From: J089 sp964535735
GTDB taxonomy: Bacteria > Fidelibacterota > Marinisomatia > Marinisomatales > J089
Reading direction: 5' to 3'
Length of the DNA: 64,000 bases
Assembly (NCBI GenBank): GCA_964535735.1
Contig: CAZHTM010000008.1
Coordinates: 14,056-78,055 of the forward strand
A program made the position numbers and the translations under genes. The notes beneath the pieces are model-generated. The model ran no database searches. It was not told where the DNA came from and was given only the letters and a program-made list of their open reading frames with translations. Of the stretch, positions 54,788 through 63,939 are shown piece by piece. Within the stretch, counting starts at the first letter, position 1, and each line of letters starts with the position of its first letter.

Positions 54788-56803
54788 ATGGCAGAGTTTC
54801 GAATCCATTCTGATTTCCAACCGCAAGGTGATCAACCCCAGGCCATTGAGCGTCTAGTGGAAGGGCTAAATACCGGGATCAAACATCAAGTCCTTTTGGG
54901 GGTAACCGGATCGGGAAAAACATTTACCATGGCCAAAGTGATTGAAGCAGTTCAACGGCCTACGTTGATCATCTCCCACAACAAAACTCTGGCGGCTCAA
55001 TTGTATGGGGAATTCAAACAACTGTTTCCGGAAAATGCCGTGGAATTCTTTATCAGTTACTACGATTATTATCAGCCGGAAGCCTATCTGCCGGTCACCG
55101 ATACCTATATCGAAAAAGACATGTCCGCAAATGAGGAAATCGACAAACTGAGATTGAAGGCTACCAGTTCATTGCTGGAGCGGAAGGATGTCATTGTGGT
55201 GAGTTCCGTTTCCTGTATTTATGGCATTGGATCCCCCTCGGAATACAAAGAGCAGATGATCACCATTCGCAAAGGAGATATCCTGGACCGAAAGACGTTG
55301 CTTCGAAAATTGGTGAACATCCATTATCTACGGAATGAGATGGTCCTGGAGCGGGGAAATTTCAGGGTCCGCGGCGATGTTCTGGAGATTTTTCCGGCCT
55401 ATGAGGATGTGTGCCTACGCATCGAATTCTTCGGTTCGGAAGTGGACGACATGGTAACCTTCGATCCGCTTACCGGGGAATTGTTACGTAAACTGGATTT
55501 TGTCTCCATTTATCCGGCGAAGCATTTCGTTACCGATAAAAAGACCATCGGCCGGATCGTCATGGAAATCCAGAAAGACTTGGTAATCCGGGTGAAAGAA
55601 TTACGGGACATGGGTAAACTGTTGGAAGCGCAACGGTTAGAACAGCGGACCAATTTTGATCTGGAGATGATCCAGGAAATCGGCTATTGTTCCGGCATAG
55701 AAAATTATTCCCGATATTTTTCAGGACGGAAACCAGGTGAACGTCCCTGGACCTTGATGGATTTCTTCCCGGACAATTTTATTACTATTATCGATGAGTC
55801 CCATGTGACTTTACCGCAAATCCGCGGCATGTATAATGGAGATCGGAAGCGGAAAGAAACCCTGGTGGAATACGGGTTTCGTCTGCCCAGCGCGTTGGAC
55901 AATCGCCCTATGAAAATTGATGAATTCATGGCGTTTCAAAATCAGGTGATCTATGCCTCCGCTACACCAGCGGAAGAGGAATTGAATTTGAGCGGCGGCC
56001 TGGTAGTGGAACAGGTGATCCGGCCCACAGGATTGATTGATCCGGAAGTAGAGGTGCGAAAAACCCGGGGACAGATCGACGATTTGTTTGGTGAAATCAA
56101 TGCCCGGGTGGCACGGAATGAACGGATCTTGGTGACAACTCTCACCAAACGCATGGCTGAAGATTTAACCGAGTACCTGTCGGGATTGAATCTCCGTGTC
56201 CGCTATCTCCATTCAGACATTAATTCATTGGAACGGGTTAAAATACTACGGGACTTACGCTTAGGGGAATTCGATGTCCTGGTGGGGATCAACCTTTTGC
56301 GTGAGGGGTTGGATCTTCCGGAAGTGTCCCTGGTGGTGGTTCTGGACGCGGATAAGCAAGGCTTTTTACGATCGCGGAGTTCGCTCATGCAAGTGGCGGG
56401 ACGTGCCGCGCGTAATGTGGGTGGGAAAGTAATCCTGTATGCCGATTATGTATCTGACGCCATGGATTATCTTATCAAGGAAACAGAACGACGACGTAAA
56501 ATTCAGCTAGAATACAATCGTAAACACGGCATTACACCGAAAACCATCTATAAATCCACGGAAGATATTATGCATTCCACGACGGTGGCGGATTCCCGAA
56601 AAGGGGAAGAAGATTCTTACACAAAAGGGCGGAGACTTAGCGATTTTGACCAGTTGGATCGACAAATGGCCTTAGAAATGATGCGGGAAGAAATGATAGA
56701 GGCGGCGGAAAAACTGGAATTTGAGCGTGCTGCCAAATTACGCGATGAAATTCAACGCCTGGAAGGTGAACTTATTCCGGGATTTGGAAAAGGACGGCGA
56801 TAA
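54788..56803 (+). CDS. uvrB: Excinuclease ABC subunit B
   Basis: The damage-verifying helicase-like subunit of nucleotide excision repair. The 671-aa product has Walker A (GVTGSGKTFTMAK), the beta-hairpin region (YYDYYQPEAYLP), the DEAD-like motif IDESHVTLPQ and helicase motif VI (QVAGRAARN). The C-terminal UVR domain (MREEMIEAAEKLEFERAAKLRD) that binds UvrC is present. It is complete and separated by an 88-nt gap from rimO. Confidence 0.98.
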   Translation: MAEFRIHSDFQPQGDQPQAIERLVEGLNTGIKHQVLLGVTGSGKTFTMAKVIEAVQRPTLIISHNKTLAAQLYGEFKQLFPENAVEFFISYYDYYQPEAYLPVTDTYIEKDMSANEEIDKLRLKATSSLLERKDVIVVSSVSCIYGIGSPSEYKEQMITIRKGDILDRKTLLRKLVNIHYLRNEMVLERGNFRVRGDVLEIFPAYEDVCLRIEFFGSEVDDMVTFDPLTGELLRKLDFVSIYPAKHFVTDKKTIGRIVMEIQKDLVIRVKELRDMGKLLEAQRLEQRTNFDLEMIQEIGYCSGIENYSRYFSGRKPGERPWTLMDFFPDNFITIIDESHVTLPQIRGMYNGDRKRKETLVEYGFRLPSALDNRPMKIDEFMAFQNQVIYASATPAEEELNLSGGLVVEQVIRPTGLIDPEVEVRKTRGQIDDLFGEINARVARNERILVTTLTKRMAEDLTEYLSGLNLRVRYLHSDINSLERVKILRDLRLGEFDVLVGINLLREGLDLPEVSLVVVLDADKQGFLRSRSSLMQVAGRAARNVGGKVILYADYVSDAMDYLIKETERRRKIQLEYNRKHGITPKTIYKSTEDIMHSTTVADSRKGEEDSYTKGRRLSDFDQLDRQMALEMMREEMIEAAEKLEFERAAKLRDEIQRLEGELIPGFGKGRR

Positions 56804-56804
56804 C

Positions 56805-57779
56805 ATGAAAATTTTAATCACAGGCGGAGCCGGATATATTGGGTCTCATGTGGTGATGGATTGTTGTGATGCGGGCCATGATGTTGTAGTCTATGACGAC
56901 TTATCCCTTGGCTTCCGTGAAAATGTAGACTACCGAGCACGGTTTATTCAGGGATCAACCTTGGATCGCAATCGATTACTGGACATCTGCGAACAGGAAA
57001 CATTTGATGCGGTGATTCATTTGGCGGCCTGGAAGGCGGCCGGTGAATCCATGCTGAATCCTGGCAAGTATCTGCGGAATAACCTGAATGGAACCTACAC
57101 GCTCCTGGATGTGATGCTGGAAACCAACATCAATCTCTTTGTGTTCAGTTCCACCGCGGCAGTCTATGGCTATCCCCAGTATTTACCTCTGGACGAAGAG
57201 CATCCCACTGAACCCATTAACTATTACGGCTACACTAAACTGGCCATTGAAAAAAACCTGGACTGGATGGACAACCTGAAAGGTCTTCGGTTCGCCGCCC
57301 TCAGGTATTTTAATGCCGCCGGGTACGACGTAAAGAACCGTATCCATCACATGGAACGGAATCCCGCCAATTTATTGCCCATCGTCATGGAAGTGGCCAT
57401 AGGGAAACGGACGGAACTTCAAGTATTTGGCAATGATTATGATACGTCCGATGGAACCGGCGTGCGGGATTATATTCATGTCAATGATTTAGCCAGCGCC
57501 CATGTGCGGGCGTTGGATCAGCTTCAGACGACACAGAAAAGTTTTACTGTGAATCTGGCAACTGGCGAAGGATATTCCGTGTTGGATGTGGTTAAGATGG
57601 CAGAAACGGTTTCAGGTCGCATGATTCCGTATCGAATCGTGGAACGACGGCCTGGCGATCCGGATAATCTGGTGGCCGTATCACATCGGGCCAAGGCACT
57701 TCTGAATTGGGAGCCCCAATACTCAGATTTGCGTACATTACTATCCAGTATGTGGACATTGTATTCCAAGCTAGACTAA
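56805..57779 (+). CDS. galE: UDP-glucose 4-epimerase
   Basis: Interconverts UDP-glucose and UDP-galactose (or the N-acetyl forms) with bound NAD. Start ATG 56805 begins with the NAD-binding motif TGGAGYIGSHV. The catalytic SSTAAVYG and the Y-x3-K of YYGYTKLAIEK are present. The 324-aa length fits. It supplies sugars for LPS or other glycans. It begins 1 nt after the uvrB stop; an upstream in-frame start inside uvrB is rejected. Confidence 0.95.
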   Translation: MKILITGGAGYIGSHVVMDCCDAGHDVVVYDDLSLGFRENVDYRARFIQGSTLDRNRLLDICEQETFDAVIHLAAWKAAGESMLNPGKYLRNNLNGTYTLLDVMLETNINLFVFSSTAAVYGYPQYLPLDEEHPTEPINYYGYTKLAIEKNLDWMDNLKGLRFAALRYFNAAGYDVKNRIHHMERNPANLLPIVMEVAIGKRTELQVFGNDYDTSDGTGVRDYIHVNDLASAHVRALDQLQTTQKSFTVNLATGEGYSVLDVVKMAETVSGRMIPYRIVERRPGDPDNLVAVSHRAKALLNWEPQYSDLRTLLSSMWTLYSKLD

Positions 57780-57790
57780 AAGGCCATAGG

Positions 57791-58996
57791 ATGGATTTAG
57801 AACGTTTACAGCGAACATCAGGTATTATCGGACGATCAGACGAGATCCGGGAAGTCCTGGAAATGATCCTTCAAGTGGCGCCGGTGGATATTTCCGTGCT
57901 GATTACCGGTGAATCGGGAACCGGAAAAGAGTTGGTGGCGAAAGCCATTCATCAAAACAGCCGCCGGGCGCAGTATCCTCTGGTTGTGGTGAACTCCGGA
58001 GCCATTCCCAGCGGGATCATCGAAAGCGAATTGTTTGGGCATAAAAAAGGCGCTTACACGGGAGCCAGCGAGGATCGGAAAGGGTACTTTGAGACGGCCA
58101 ATAAGGGGACTATTTTCCTGGATGAACTGGGCGAAACGCCCCTGGAGACCCAGGTCAAACTACTGCGCATTTTGGAGAGCGGAGAATTCATGCGCGTGGG
58201 AGATTCCCAAACCCTTCATACCGATGTGCGTCTGATTGCCGCCACTAACAAGGATTTGGAAGAGCAGGTTCGAAAAGGGGAATTTCGGCAGGATCTCTAT
58301 TACCGCCTGAAAACGGTGACCATTCACGTGCCGCCCCTGAGGCACCGAATTGAAGATTTATCCATGCTCGTGGAACGGTTTGCCCTGGAATTCACCACCA
58401 GCAACGATATTCGTTATCGCGGGTTCACACCCGATGCGATTCGCCTTATGAAACAGTACGACTGGCCTGGGAATATTCGTGAGTTGAAAAACTTTGTGGA
58501 AAGTATTCTGGTATTGGAACGGGGCGAGCGCATTACGCCGGAAATGGTGGAACGGACCCTGTTTAAAGATAGACCAGTGGAAATTCACAATCCATCCTTG
58601 CCTGTTCCCGTAAATCTGACGGCGGATCAGGCGGAGCGGGAATTGATCCTTCGCCAATTATTTTCCATTCGTCAGGATACGGAAGTAATTAAACAAGTCC
58701 TGACCCAGGGCCAGGGGCAATTCATTCCTGGACCCCTTCCCGTGTTGCCTGGAACCGCGCCGGACCTGCATCCCGCCGGAAAGATTGAACAAACACCGAA
58801 ACTGATCCGGGATGAAGCCATTGGGGATATGACGTTGAAGGAGTTGGAGCAGGAGGCGATCGAACGCACCTTGAAATATTTTGGAAATAACCGCCGGGCG
58901 GCGGCCCGTTCTCTGGGAATGAGCGAGCGGACCCTGTATCGAAAAATCGATGATTATGGCCTGGAGCGCAAAATAAAGCGGCCGGATGATGATTAG
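57791..58996 (+). CDS. Sigma-54-dependent transcriptional activator lacking a receiver domain
   Basis: A 401-aa AAA+ enhancer-binding protein that remodels sigma-54 RNA polymerase. The AAA+ domain begins almost at the N-terminus: Walker A GESGTGKE is at 40-47, GAYTGA (a Phe-to-Tyr variant of GAFTGA) at 87-92, and FLDELGE forms Walker B. A Fis-type helix-turn-helix is at the C-terminus (NNRRAAARSLGMSERTLYRKI). No response-regulator receiver, GAF or PAS domain precedes it, so its activity is probably controlled by another protein or by expression. Its stop overlaps the LptE-like gene. Confidence 0.93.
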   Translation: MDLERLQRTSGIIGRSDEIREVLEMILQVAPVDISVLITGESGTGKELVAKAIHQNSRRAQYPLVVVNSGAIPSGIIESELFGHKKGAYTGASEDRKGYFETANKGTIFLDELGETPLETQVKLLRILESGEFMRVGDSQTLHTDVRLIAATNKDLEEQVRKGEFRQDLYYRLKTVTIHVPPLRHRIEDLSMLVERFALEFTTSNDIRYRGFTPDAIRLMKQYDWPGNIRELKNFVESILVLERGERITPEMVERTLFKDRPVEIHNPSLPVPVNLTADQAERELILRQLFSIRQDTEVIKQVLTQGQGQFIPGPLPVLPGTAPDLHPAGKIEQTPKLIRDEAIGDMTLKELEQEAIERTLKYFGNNRRAAARSLGMSERTLYRKIDDYGLERKIKRPDDD

Positions 58997-59555
58997 GCGT
59001 TCATGGACATTCATGGCCTCTTTGGGGCTTGTACTTACGCTAGTAGGGTGCGGATTCTATTCCATGGCGGGATCGATCCCACCGCACATTCATAGTATCG
59101 CCATACCCCTGGTGATCAATCAAACGGCGGAATACGGCGTGGTGGAGAGCATCACCGATGCCTTTCAGGAGAAATTCATTGAAGAAAATATCCTGAAGGT
59201 CGTTCCTGAGAAAAATGCCGATTCCATCCTAAAGGGAACCGTGGTTAAAATTGAAGATACGCCCTATACCTTTAATCGCCAGGAAGAGGTCACGGAATAC
59301 CGATATACCGTGACAATGGACCTGGAATGGGTGGACGTCACCCAGAATAAGGTGCTGTTGAAAAAACGGTTTTCCGGATGGGGCGCTTACGGTTTGAGTA
59401 GCGATATCAGCTCCGATCAGATTGATAATGACGGGGATGGTCTTTTGGACGCGGATGATCCGGACGAGTTCGGAGAACCGCGCGCCTTTGCTCAGAAAAT
59501 TGCCGTGGAAAAGATTGCCGAAGATGTTTTAAACGAACTGTTAACCTCCTGGTAG
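58986..59555 (+). CDS. lptE: LptE-like LPS-assembly lipoprotein with calcium-loop insert
   Basis: A 189-aa outer-membrane lipoprotein (lipobox LVGC) that probably plugs the LptD barrel for LPS insertion. The fold region GFYSMAGSIPPHIHSIAIP and the later QEKFIEEN and VDVTQNKVLLKKRFSG segments match LptE-like proteins of FCB bacteria. Unusually, residues about 147-161 read DNDGDGLLDADDPDEFG, a TSP3/EF-type calcium-loop sequence. It overlaps the sigma-54 activator gene by 11 nt (ATG 58986 or 58989). Confidence 0.82.
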   Translation: MMIRRSWTFMASLGLVLTLVGCGFYSMAGSIPPHIHSIAIPLVINQTAEYGVVESITDAFQEKFIEENILKVVPEKNADSILKGTVVKIEDTPYTFNRQEEVTEYRYTVTMDLEWVDVTQNKVLLKKRFSGWGAYGLSSDISSDQIDNDGDGLLDADDPDEFGEPRAFAQKIAVEKIAEDVLNELLTSW

Positions 59556-59579
59556 TTCCAGGAAATAGAAAGAGAAAGA

Positions 59580-60872
59580 ATGGACATAGTTACCATTAAC
59601 GAATTATCGTCACACATTGGGGAGGAGGTCACGCTCCGGGGATGGGTTTATAAGTTACGCTCCATTGGTAAAATCTGGTTTTTGGTGTTGCGGGATGGCA
59701 CGGGATTGCTCCAATGTGTAGTGGTCAAATCCGAGGTCGACGAAGCTGTATTCGCTCTGGAACAAAAATTAACCCAGGAATCGTCTGTCATCGTCACCGG
59801 TTCTGTCCGGGAAGAAGGTCGGGCCGTTGGGGGCGTGGAATTAGGCGTCCGAACCATTGAGGTGGTCCACATCGCTGAAGATTATCCCATCACGCCCAAG
59901 GAACATGGAACCGCTTTTCTCATGGATCACCGCCATTTATGGATTCGCTCTAAGCTTCAGCAGGCCATATTACGAGTGCGTCATCAGGTGATCAAAGCCA
60001 GCCGCGACTTTTTCGATTCCAACGGTTTTACCCTGGTGGATTCCCCCATCTTTACAGCCAACGCCGTAGAAGGGACTACCAATTTATTTAAGGTCGATTA
60101 TTTTGATCAGAACGCCTATCTCACCCAAAGCGGGCAACTTTATCAGGAAGCGGCAGCTTTGGCGTTTGGGAAATCCTATTGTTTTGGCCCCACATTCAGG
60201 GCGGAAAAATCCAAAACACGCCGCCATCTCACCGAATTCTGGATGATTGAACCGGAAATGGCCTATTGCGATCTGGACGAAAATATGTCCTGGGCCGAGC
60301 GGTACGTGGAATATGTGGTGCAGTGGTGCCTGGACCATTGTCAGGAAGAACTGGCTACTCTGGAGCGGGACACAAGTCCCTTGGAGAAGGTTAAACGTCC
60401 TTTCCCACGGATCACCTATGCCGAAGCCGCTGAAATTCTCTTGAAGAAGGGCGCTGATTTCCAGGTAGGCTCTGACTTCGGAGGCACCGATGAAACTCTC
60501 ATTTCTGAAGAATTTGATCGACCTGTGATGATTCACCGCTGGCCGGCGGATATCAAAGCCTTCTACATGAAACGGGATCCCAGCAATCCGGATCTGGCTT
60601 TGGGTGTGGATATGTTGGCACCAGAGGGATACGGTGAAATTGTGGGTGGAGGACAACGTGAGGATGATTACCAGACCCTGGTGAAACGTATTCGGGACAA
60701 TGACCTTCCCGTGACGCCGTTCCAGTGGTACTTAGATTTAAGGAAATATGGTTCTGTACCGCATTCTGGATTTGGATTGGGTATTGAACGCACGGTGGCC
60801 TGGATTTGCGGCACGAAGCATATCCGTGAAACCATTCCATTCCCACGAACAATTTACCGAATTGAACCCTGA
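59580..60872 (+). CDS. asnS: Asparagine--tRNA ligase
   Basis: Class IIb aminoacyl-tRNA synthetase charging tRNA-Asn. The 430-aa product has an N-terminal OB-fold anticodon-binding domain (VTLRGWVYKLRSIGKIWFLVLRDG). The class II core follows, with motif 2 (FGPTFRAEKSKTRRHLTEFWM) and motif 3 (GFGLGIERTV). Direct tRNA-Asn charging therefore exists in this organism. An AspRS assignment was considered but the motif details favour AsnRS. Confidence 0.93.
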   Translation: MDIVTINELSSHIGEEVTLRGWVYKLRSIGKIWFLVLRDGTGLLQCVVVKSEVDEAVFALEQKLTQESSVIVTGSVREEGRAVGGVELGVRTIEVVHIAEDYPITPKEHGTAFLMDHRHLWIRSKLQQAILRVRHQVIKASRDFFDSNGFTLVDSPIFTANAVEGTTNLFKVDYFDQNAYLTQSGQLYQEAAALAFGKSYCFGPTFRAEKSKTRRHLTEFWMIEPEMAYCDLDENMSWAERYVEYVVQWCLDHCQEELATLERDTSPLEKVKRPFPRITYAEAAEILLKKGADFQVGSDFGGTDETLISEEFDRPVMIHRWPADIKAFYMKRDPSNPDLALGVDMLAPEGYGEIVGGGQREDDYQTLVKRIRDNDLPVTPFQWYLDLRKYGSVPHSGFGLGIERTVAWICGTKHIRETIPFPRTIYRIEP

Positions 60873-61336
60873 TGGCCTTCGCCGGGCGAATTTCAATCTT
60901 CGGCGGCCGTGAGGTAACGCCGGACGTGCTGTCCATGACCCTCGAATTGGGTCGGGAACTGGGTAAACGACATTACCTGGTGTTTTGCGGCGGCGGTTCG
61001 GGCGTGATGAAAGCCATCAGCCAGGGTGTAACCGCGGAAGGAGGGACCGTCGTGGGCATTTTGAAAGGGGATTCCGTGAGCGAAGCCAATCCTTGGGTGA
61101 CTATACCGGTCCTGACGAACATGGGCATCACACGAAACGCTTTGTTAGCCTATAATTGCGATGTGGCTATTGCCATCAGCGGTCGTTACGGCACTTTATC
61201 GGAAATCGCCTACGCGATGCAACTGGATAAACCGGTGATTGGACTCCAAACCTGGAATATTGATGGTGTGCACAAGGCGGAGTCAGTCTCGGACGTGATC
61301 AACCTCCTGGAATCCTTGCTGCCTCATGGAGACTAA
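60872..61336 (+). CDS. LOG-like SLOG-family protein (TIGR00725 type)
   Basis: A 154-aa Rossmann-like protein of the SLOG/LOG superfamily. Visible features are the N-terminal RISIFGGREV, the phosphate loop FCGGGSGVMKAIS and SGRYGTLSEIAYAM, in place of the PGGxGTxxE found in cytokinin-activating LOG enzymes. It is probably a nucleotide-binding protein; a phosphoribohydrolase role is not shown. It overlaps asnS by one base (TGATG) and its 3' end overlaps acyP. Confidence 0.85.
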   Translation: MAFAGRISIFGGREVTPDVLSMTLELGRELGKRHYLVFCGGGSGVMKAISQGVTAEGGTVVGILKGDSVSEANPWVTIPVLTNMGITRNALLAYNCDVAIAISGRYGTLSEIAYAMQLDKPVIGLQTWNIDGVHKAESVSDVINLLESLLPHGD

Positions 61337-61610
61337 AAGCATTTGCGTTACGGTAATAGGACGAGTCCAGGGCGTCTGGTTTCGTGACTATACTTGTAAA
61401 ACAGCTCGTTCCCTGGGGCTAACAGGGTTTGTGCGCAATGAATCCGACGGATCGGTGTACCTGGAAGCGGAAGGTCCCGAAGATCGTCTGAACGAATTGG
61501 TAAAAGCCGTGGAAAAAGGATCGCCTCTGTCTAGGGTGGACAAGGTCTTGATACAAGACGTACCCACAGATGGCAAATTCACCGATTTTGAAATCCGGTA
61601 CGGGCGCTGA
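61326..61610 (+). CDS. acyP: Acylphosphatase
   Basis: A 94-aa enzyme that hydrolyses acyl phosphates. The signature GRVQGVWFRDYT contains the catalytic Arg and GFVRNESDGSV contains the catalytic Asn. The length is standard. It lies between the LOG-like gene and nadE, overlapping the former by 11 nt. Confidence 0.96.
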   Translation: METKSICVTVIGRVQGVWFRDYTCKTARSLGLTGFVRNESDGSVYLEAEGPEDRLNELVKAVEKGSPLSRVDKVLIQDVPTDGKFTDFEIRYGR

Positions 61611-61611
61611 T

Positions 61612-63234
61612 ATGAAGATTGCCCTCTGTCAGTTAAACCCCACCGTCGGAGATTTCAACGGCAATCGCGAGAAAATCATCGCAGCTTATCAACAGGCTGT
61701 GGATCAAGGCGCAGACCTGATTGTGTTTCCAGAACTGGTGGTAACCGGGTATCCGCCTCAGGATTTACTGTATGAGTCAGCGTTTTTAGAGCGCTGTGAT
61801 CGCATCAACGAGTCATTAATTCAGACCTTTCAGGTTCCCACCATTTTCGGGACGGTTGAATCCGACTGCGGGCGTATTTTCAATCGTGCCATTCTGGCTT
61901 CAGATCGTAATCGATTGGGCGTTTACACGAAACGGCTATTGCCTACTTATGATGTTTTTGATGAAGACCGATATTTTATTCCAGGGGATGCTCCAGGCGT
62001 ATTTTCACTGTACATCGCGGGGCAGCCGGTCAAACTGGGCATTGAGATCTGCGAGGATCTTTGGGATGATGACTATCCCGTGAACGTAACAGCGGAATTA
62101 GCCCAAGCAGGCGTTGACCTGATTGTAAATATTTCCGCTTCACCATTTCACGAAGGCCGCCGGGAAGACCGGGCGCATCTCATCCAATCGCGGGTATTGG
62201 AAACGAGAATTCCTTTTTATTACTGCAATCTGGTTGGAGCTCAGGATGAACTAATTTTTGATGGAAATTCGTTAGCGATTGATGGAAAAAGCCGGATTTT
62301 GGGAATCGGGAAAAGTTTCGCCGAGGATTTGATTATCGTTGAGAGCGATACACCGGTTGATGACGTTCTAAAGCCTCAGGACCGGGAGGCGGATCTCATC
62401 GATGCGCTCGTGTTGGGCATCCGGGATTATTTTTCCAAATCGGGGCACACTGACGCGGTAGTGGGACTCAGCGGGGGAATTGACTCCAGTCTGGTAGCGG
62501 CATTGGCCGTCCGGGCGTTGGGAGCGGACCATGTTCACGGGGTGTCCATGCCTTCGCAGTTTTCCAGTGATCATTCCCGGTCGGATGCTCAGGCATTGGC
62601 AGAAAATCTGGCGATCGATTATCGAGAGATTCCTATAATAGACGCGGTGCAGAGTTACGATACACTTTTACAATCATCTTTTCAAGGGACGGAGCCCGGA
62701 ATCGCGGAGGAAAATATCCAGGCTCGGATTCGGGGGAATATCCTTATGGCTCTGGCCAATAAGTTCAGTTGGCTGGTGCTCACCACTGGGAATAAAACGG
62801 AGCTTGCACTGGGGTATTGCACACTTTACGGTGATATGAGCGGCGCGTTGGCAGTGATTTCCGATTTATCTAAAACCGATGTATACGTCCTTTCACGGAA
62901 AATCAATGAGGTTTGGGGTCGGGAAGTTATTCCCAAAAGCTGCCTCACAAAGCCGCCATCGGCGGAACTTCGTCCGGGGCAGGTGGACCCGTTTGATTAT
63001 GCCATTGTGAGCCCGCTGGTGGATGCCATTGTGGAAGATCATAAGTCGGTCTCTGCTCTGGTGAAGAGCGGTTTTGATCCGGATCTGGTTCGAGACGTGT
63101 ACCGCCGCATCCGTTTGAATGAATATAAGCGGCGTCAGGCGGCTCCGGGACTGCGGGTCAGTCCCAAGGCCTTCGGCGTGGGACGCCGGGTTCCAATTAT
63201 CAACCATTTTGACGGGGAATATCATGAAGACTAA
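61612..63234 (+). CDS. nadE: Glutamine-dependent NAD+ synthetase
   Basis: Amidates nicotinate adenine dinucleotide to NAD+. The N-terminal nitrilase-type glutaminase domain (about 1-250) has the Glu in FPELVVTGYPPQDL and the Cys in GIEICEDLWDD. The C-terminal ATP-pyrophosphatase domain has the P-loop SGGIDSSLVAAL and TGNKTELALGY. At 540 aa it is the two-domain bacterial form. Start ATG 61612 follows acyP by one base; an earlier in-frame ATG inside acyP is unlikely. Confidence 0.97.
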   Translation: MKIALCQLNPTVGDFNGNREKIIAAYQQAVDQGADLIVFPELVVTGYPPQDLLYESAFLERCDRINESLIQTFQVPTIFGTVESDCGRIFNRAILASDRNRLGVYTKRLLPTYDVFDEDRYFIPGDAPGVFSLYIAGQPVKLGIEICEDLWDDDYPVNVTAELAQAGVDLIVNISASPFHEGRREDRAHLIQSRVLETRIPFYYCNLVGAQDELIFDGNSLAIDGKSRILGIGKSFAEDLIIVESDTPVDDVLKPQDREADLIDALVLGIRDYFSKSGHTDAVVGLSGGIDSSLVAALAVRALGADHVHGVSMPSQFSSDHSRSDAQALAENLAIDYREIPIIDAVQSYDTLLQSSFQGTEPGIAEENIQARIRGNILMALANKFSWLVLTTGNKTELALGYCTLYGDMSGALAVISDLSKTDVYVLSRKINEVWGREVIPKSCLTKPPSAELRPGQVDPFDYAIVSPLVDAIVEDHKSVSALVKSGFDPDLVRDVYRRIRLNEYKRRQAAPGLRVSPKAFGVGRRVPIINHFDGEYHED

Positions 63235-63673
63235 CCTCTTTCTTTGGGCATTGGTCATGTCAATGGTGTGGGGACAACCGCCGAAATCACCGGCCGCGTA
63301 TTGGGACTCACTATCACCCCGGGAAAAAATTACCTTTGTAAACGGGGCCTATGCCATGGCATCACGTTTAAAGACCCATCACCAGGAACAGGTCAACTAT
63401 CAATTTCTGCATGTTCCCGGATGGCAAGAGCCCTATTTCGTGGAACGGTTTTATGAGATCATTGATGAACATATCTCCACCGAGGTGGGGTATAACCTGA
63501 GCATCATTACCCAGCACGTGGACGCGCTCTACGCCAATTCCGATAACGCTCGGATTCCCCTCATCGAAGCGATTCATATTGTATCCCTGGCACAGGATGG
63601 CAACCAGGAACGAGCCAATTTGCTGTTGCTCCAGGCTCAGTTAAAATATCCGTCGCACCCTAAGCGGAAGTAA
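63224..63673 (+). CDS. Small exported protein, function unknown
   Basis: A 149-aa protein starting at ATG 63224 (GGGGAA upstream; 11-nt overlap with the nadE stop). A signal peptide (MKTNLFLWALVMSMVWGQ) is followed by a helical mature part with a block SLSPREKITFVNGAYAMAS and an aromatic stretch (HVPGWQEPYFVERFYEIID). No family is recognised. It is the last gene before the gene-free end of the window. Confidence 0.75.
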   Translation: MKTNLFLWALVMSMVWGQPPKSPAAYWDSLSPREKITFVNGAYAMASRLKTHHQEQVNYQFLHVPGWQEPYFVERFYEIIDEHISTEVGYNLSIITQHVDALYANSDNARIPLIEAIHIVSLAQDGNQERANLLLLQAQLKYPSHPKRK

Positions 63674-63685
63674 ACCAGGGAGGCG

Positions 63686-63714
63686 CTATTCACCATGATG
63701 AATTGGTGAAATAG
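63686..63714 (+). terminator. Hairpin after the last gene, possible transcription end
   Basis: The arms CTATTCACCA (63686-63695) and TGGTGAAATAG (63704-63714) pair over about 10 bp with one bulged base and an 8-nt loop. It begins 13 nt after the stop of the last gene. No T-run follows, so it is not a classical intrinsic terminator; it could stabilise the 3' end of the transcript or be an operator. Confidence 0.4.
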
Positions 63715-63862
63715 AGGTCTCATCAAATACCGGGTCTATTGTTTTGATCTGGTTTTCGTATAAATAGTATGTTAATACTTACCCATTAAGGATTTGTGAA
63801 AAGGGATTGTCTTAAAATACTGTCTGCTACGATTTTTTATACGCTATTGAGCAAAAACTAAT

Positions 63863-63891
63863 TTGATCATTTTTTATCCATGAAATAGATT
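63863..63891 (+). promoter_or_regulatory. Candidate sigma-70-type promoter
   Basis: TTGATC at 63863-63868 and TAGATT at 63886-63891 are separated by 17 nt, in an AT-rich setting. It would drive a gene starting near or beyond the right edge. This is weak evidence, since such pairs are frequent in AT-rich DNA and FCB bacteria may use other promoter elements. Confidence 0.25.
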
Positions 63892-63919
63892 ATTCTCATT
63901 ACATTTCAACAGAATTATT

Positions 63920-63939
63920 CTGGCAACAGGCCAGTTTTT
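63920..63939 (+). terminator. Short hairpin plus T5, possible attenuator
   Basis: CTGGC (63920-63924) and GCCAG (63930-63934) pair perfectly around a 5-nt loop and are followed by TTTTT. The stem is only 5 bp, so termination would be weak. Its position between the candidate promoter and a possible downstream start would suit attenuation. Confidence 0.25.

Noticed and set aside
60084..60656. 190-codon minus-strand frame opposite asnS
   Set aside because: Overlaps class II synthetase motifs on the + strand; no domain or ribosome-binding site of its own.
59580..60872. Aspartyl-tRNA synthetase as an alternative to AsnRS
   Set aside because: The short length would fit an archaeal-type AspRS, but the overall pattern around motif 2 and the N-terminal domain matches AsnRS better.
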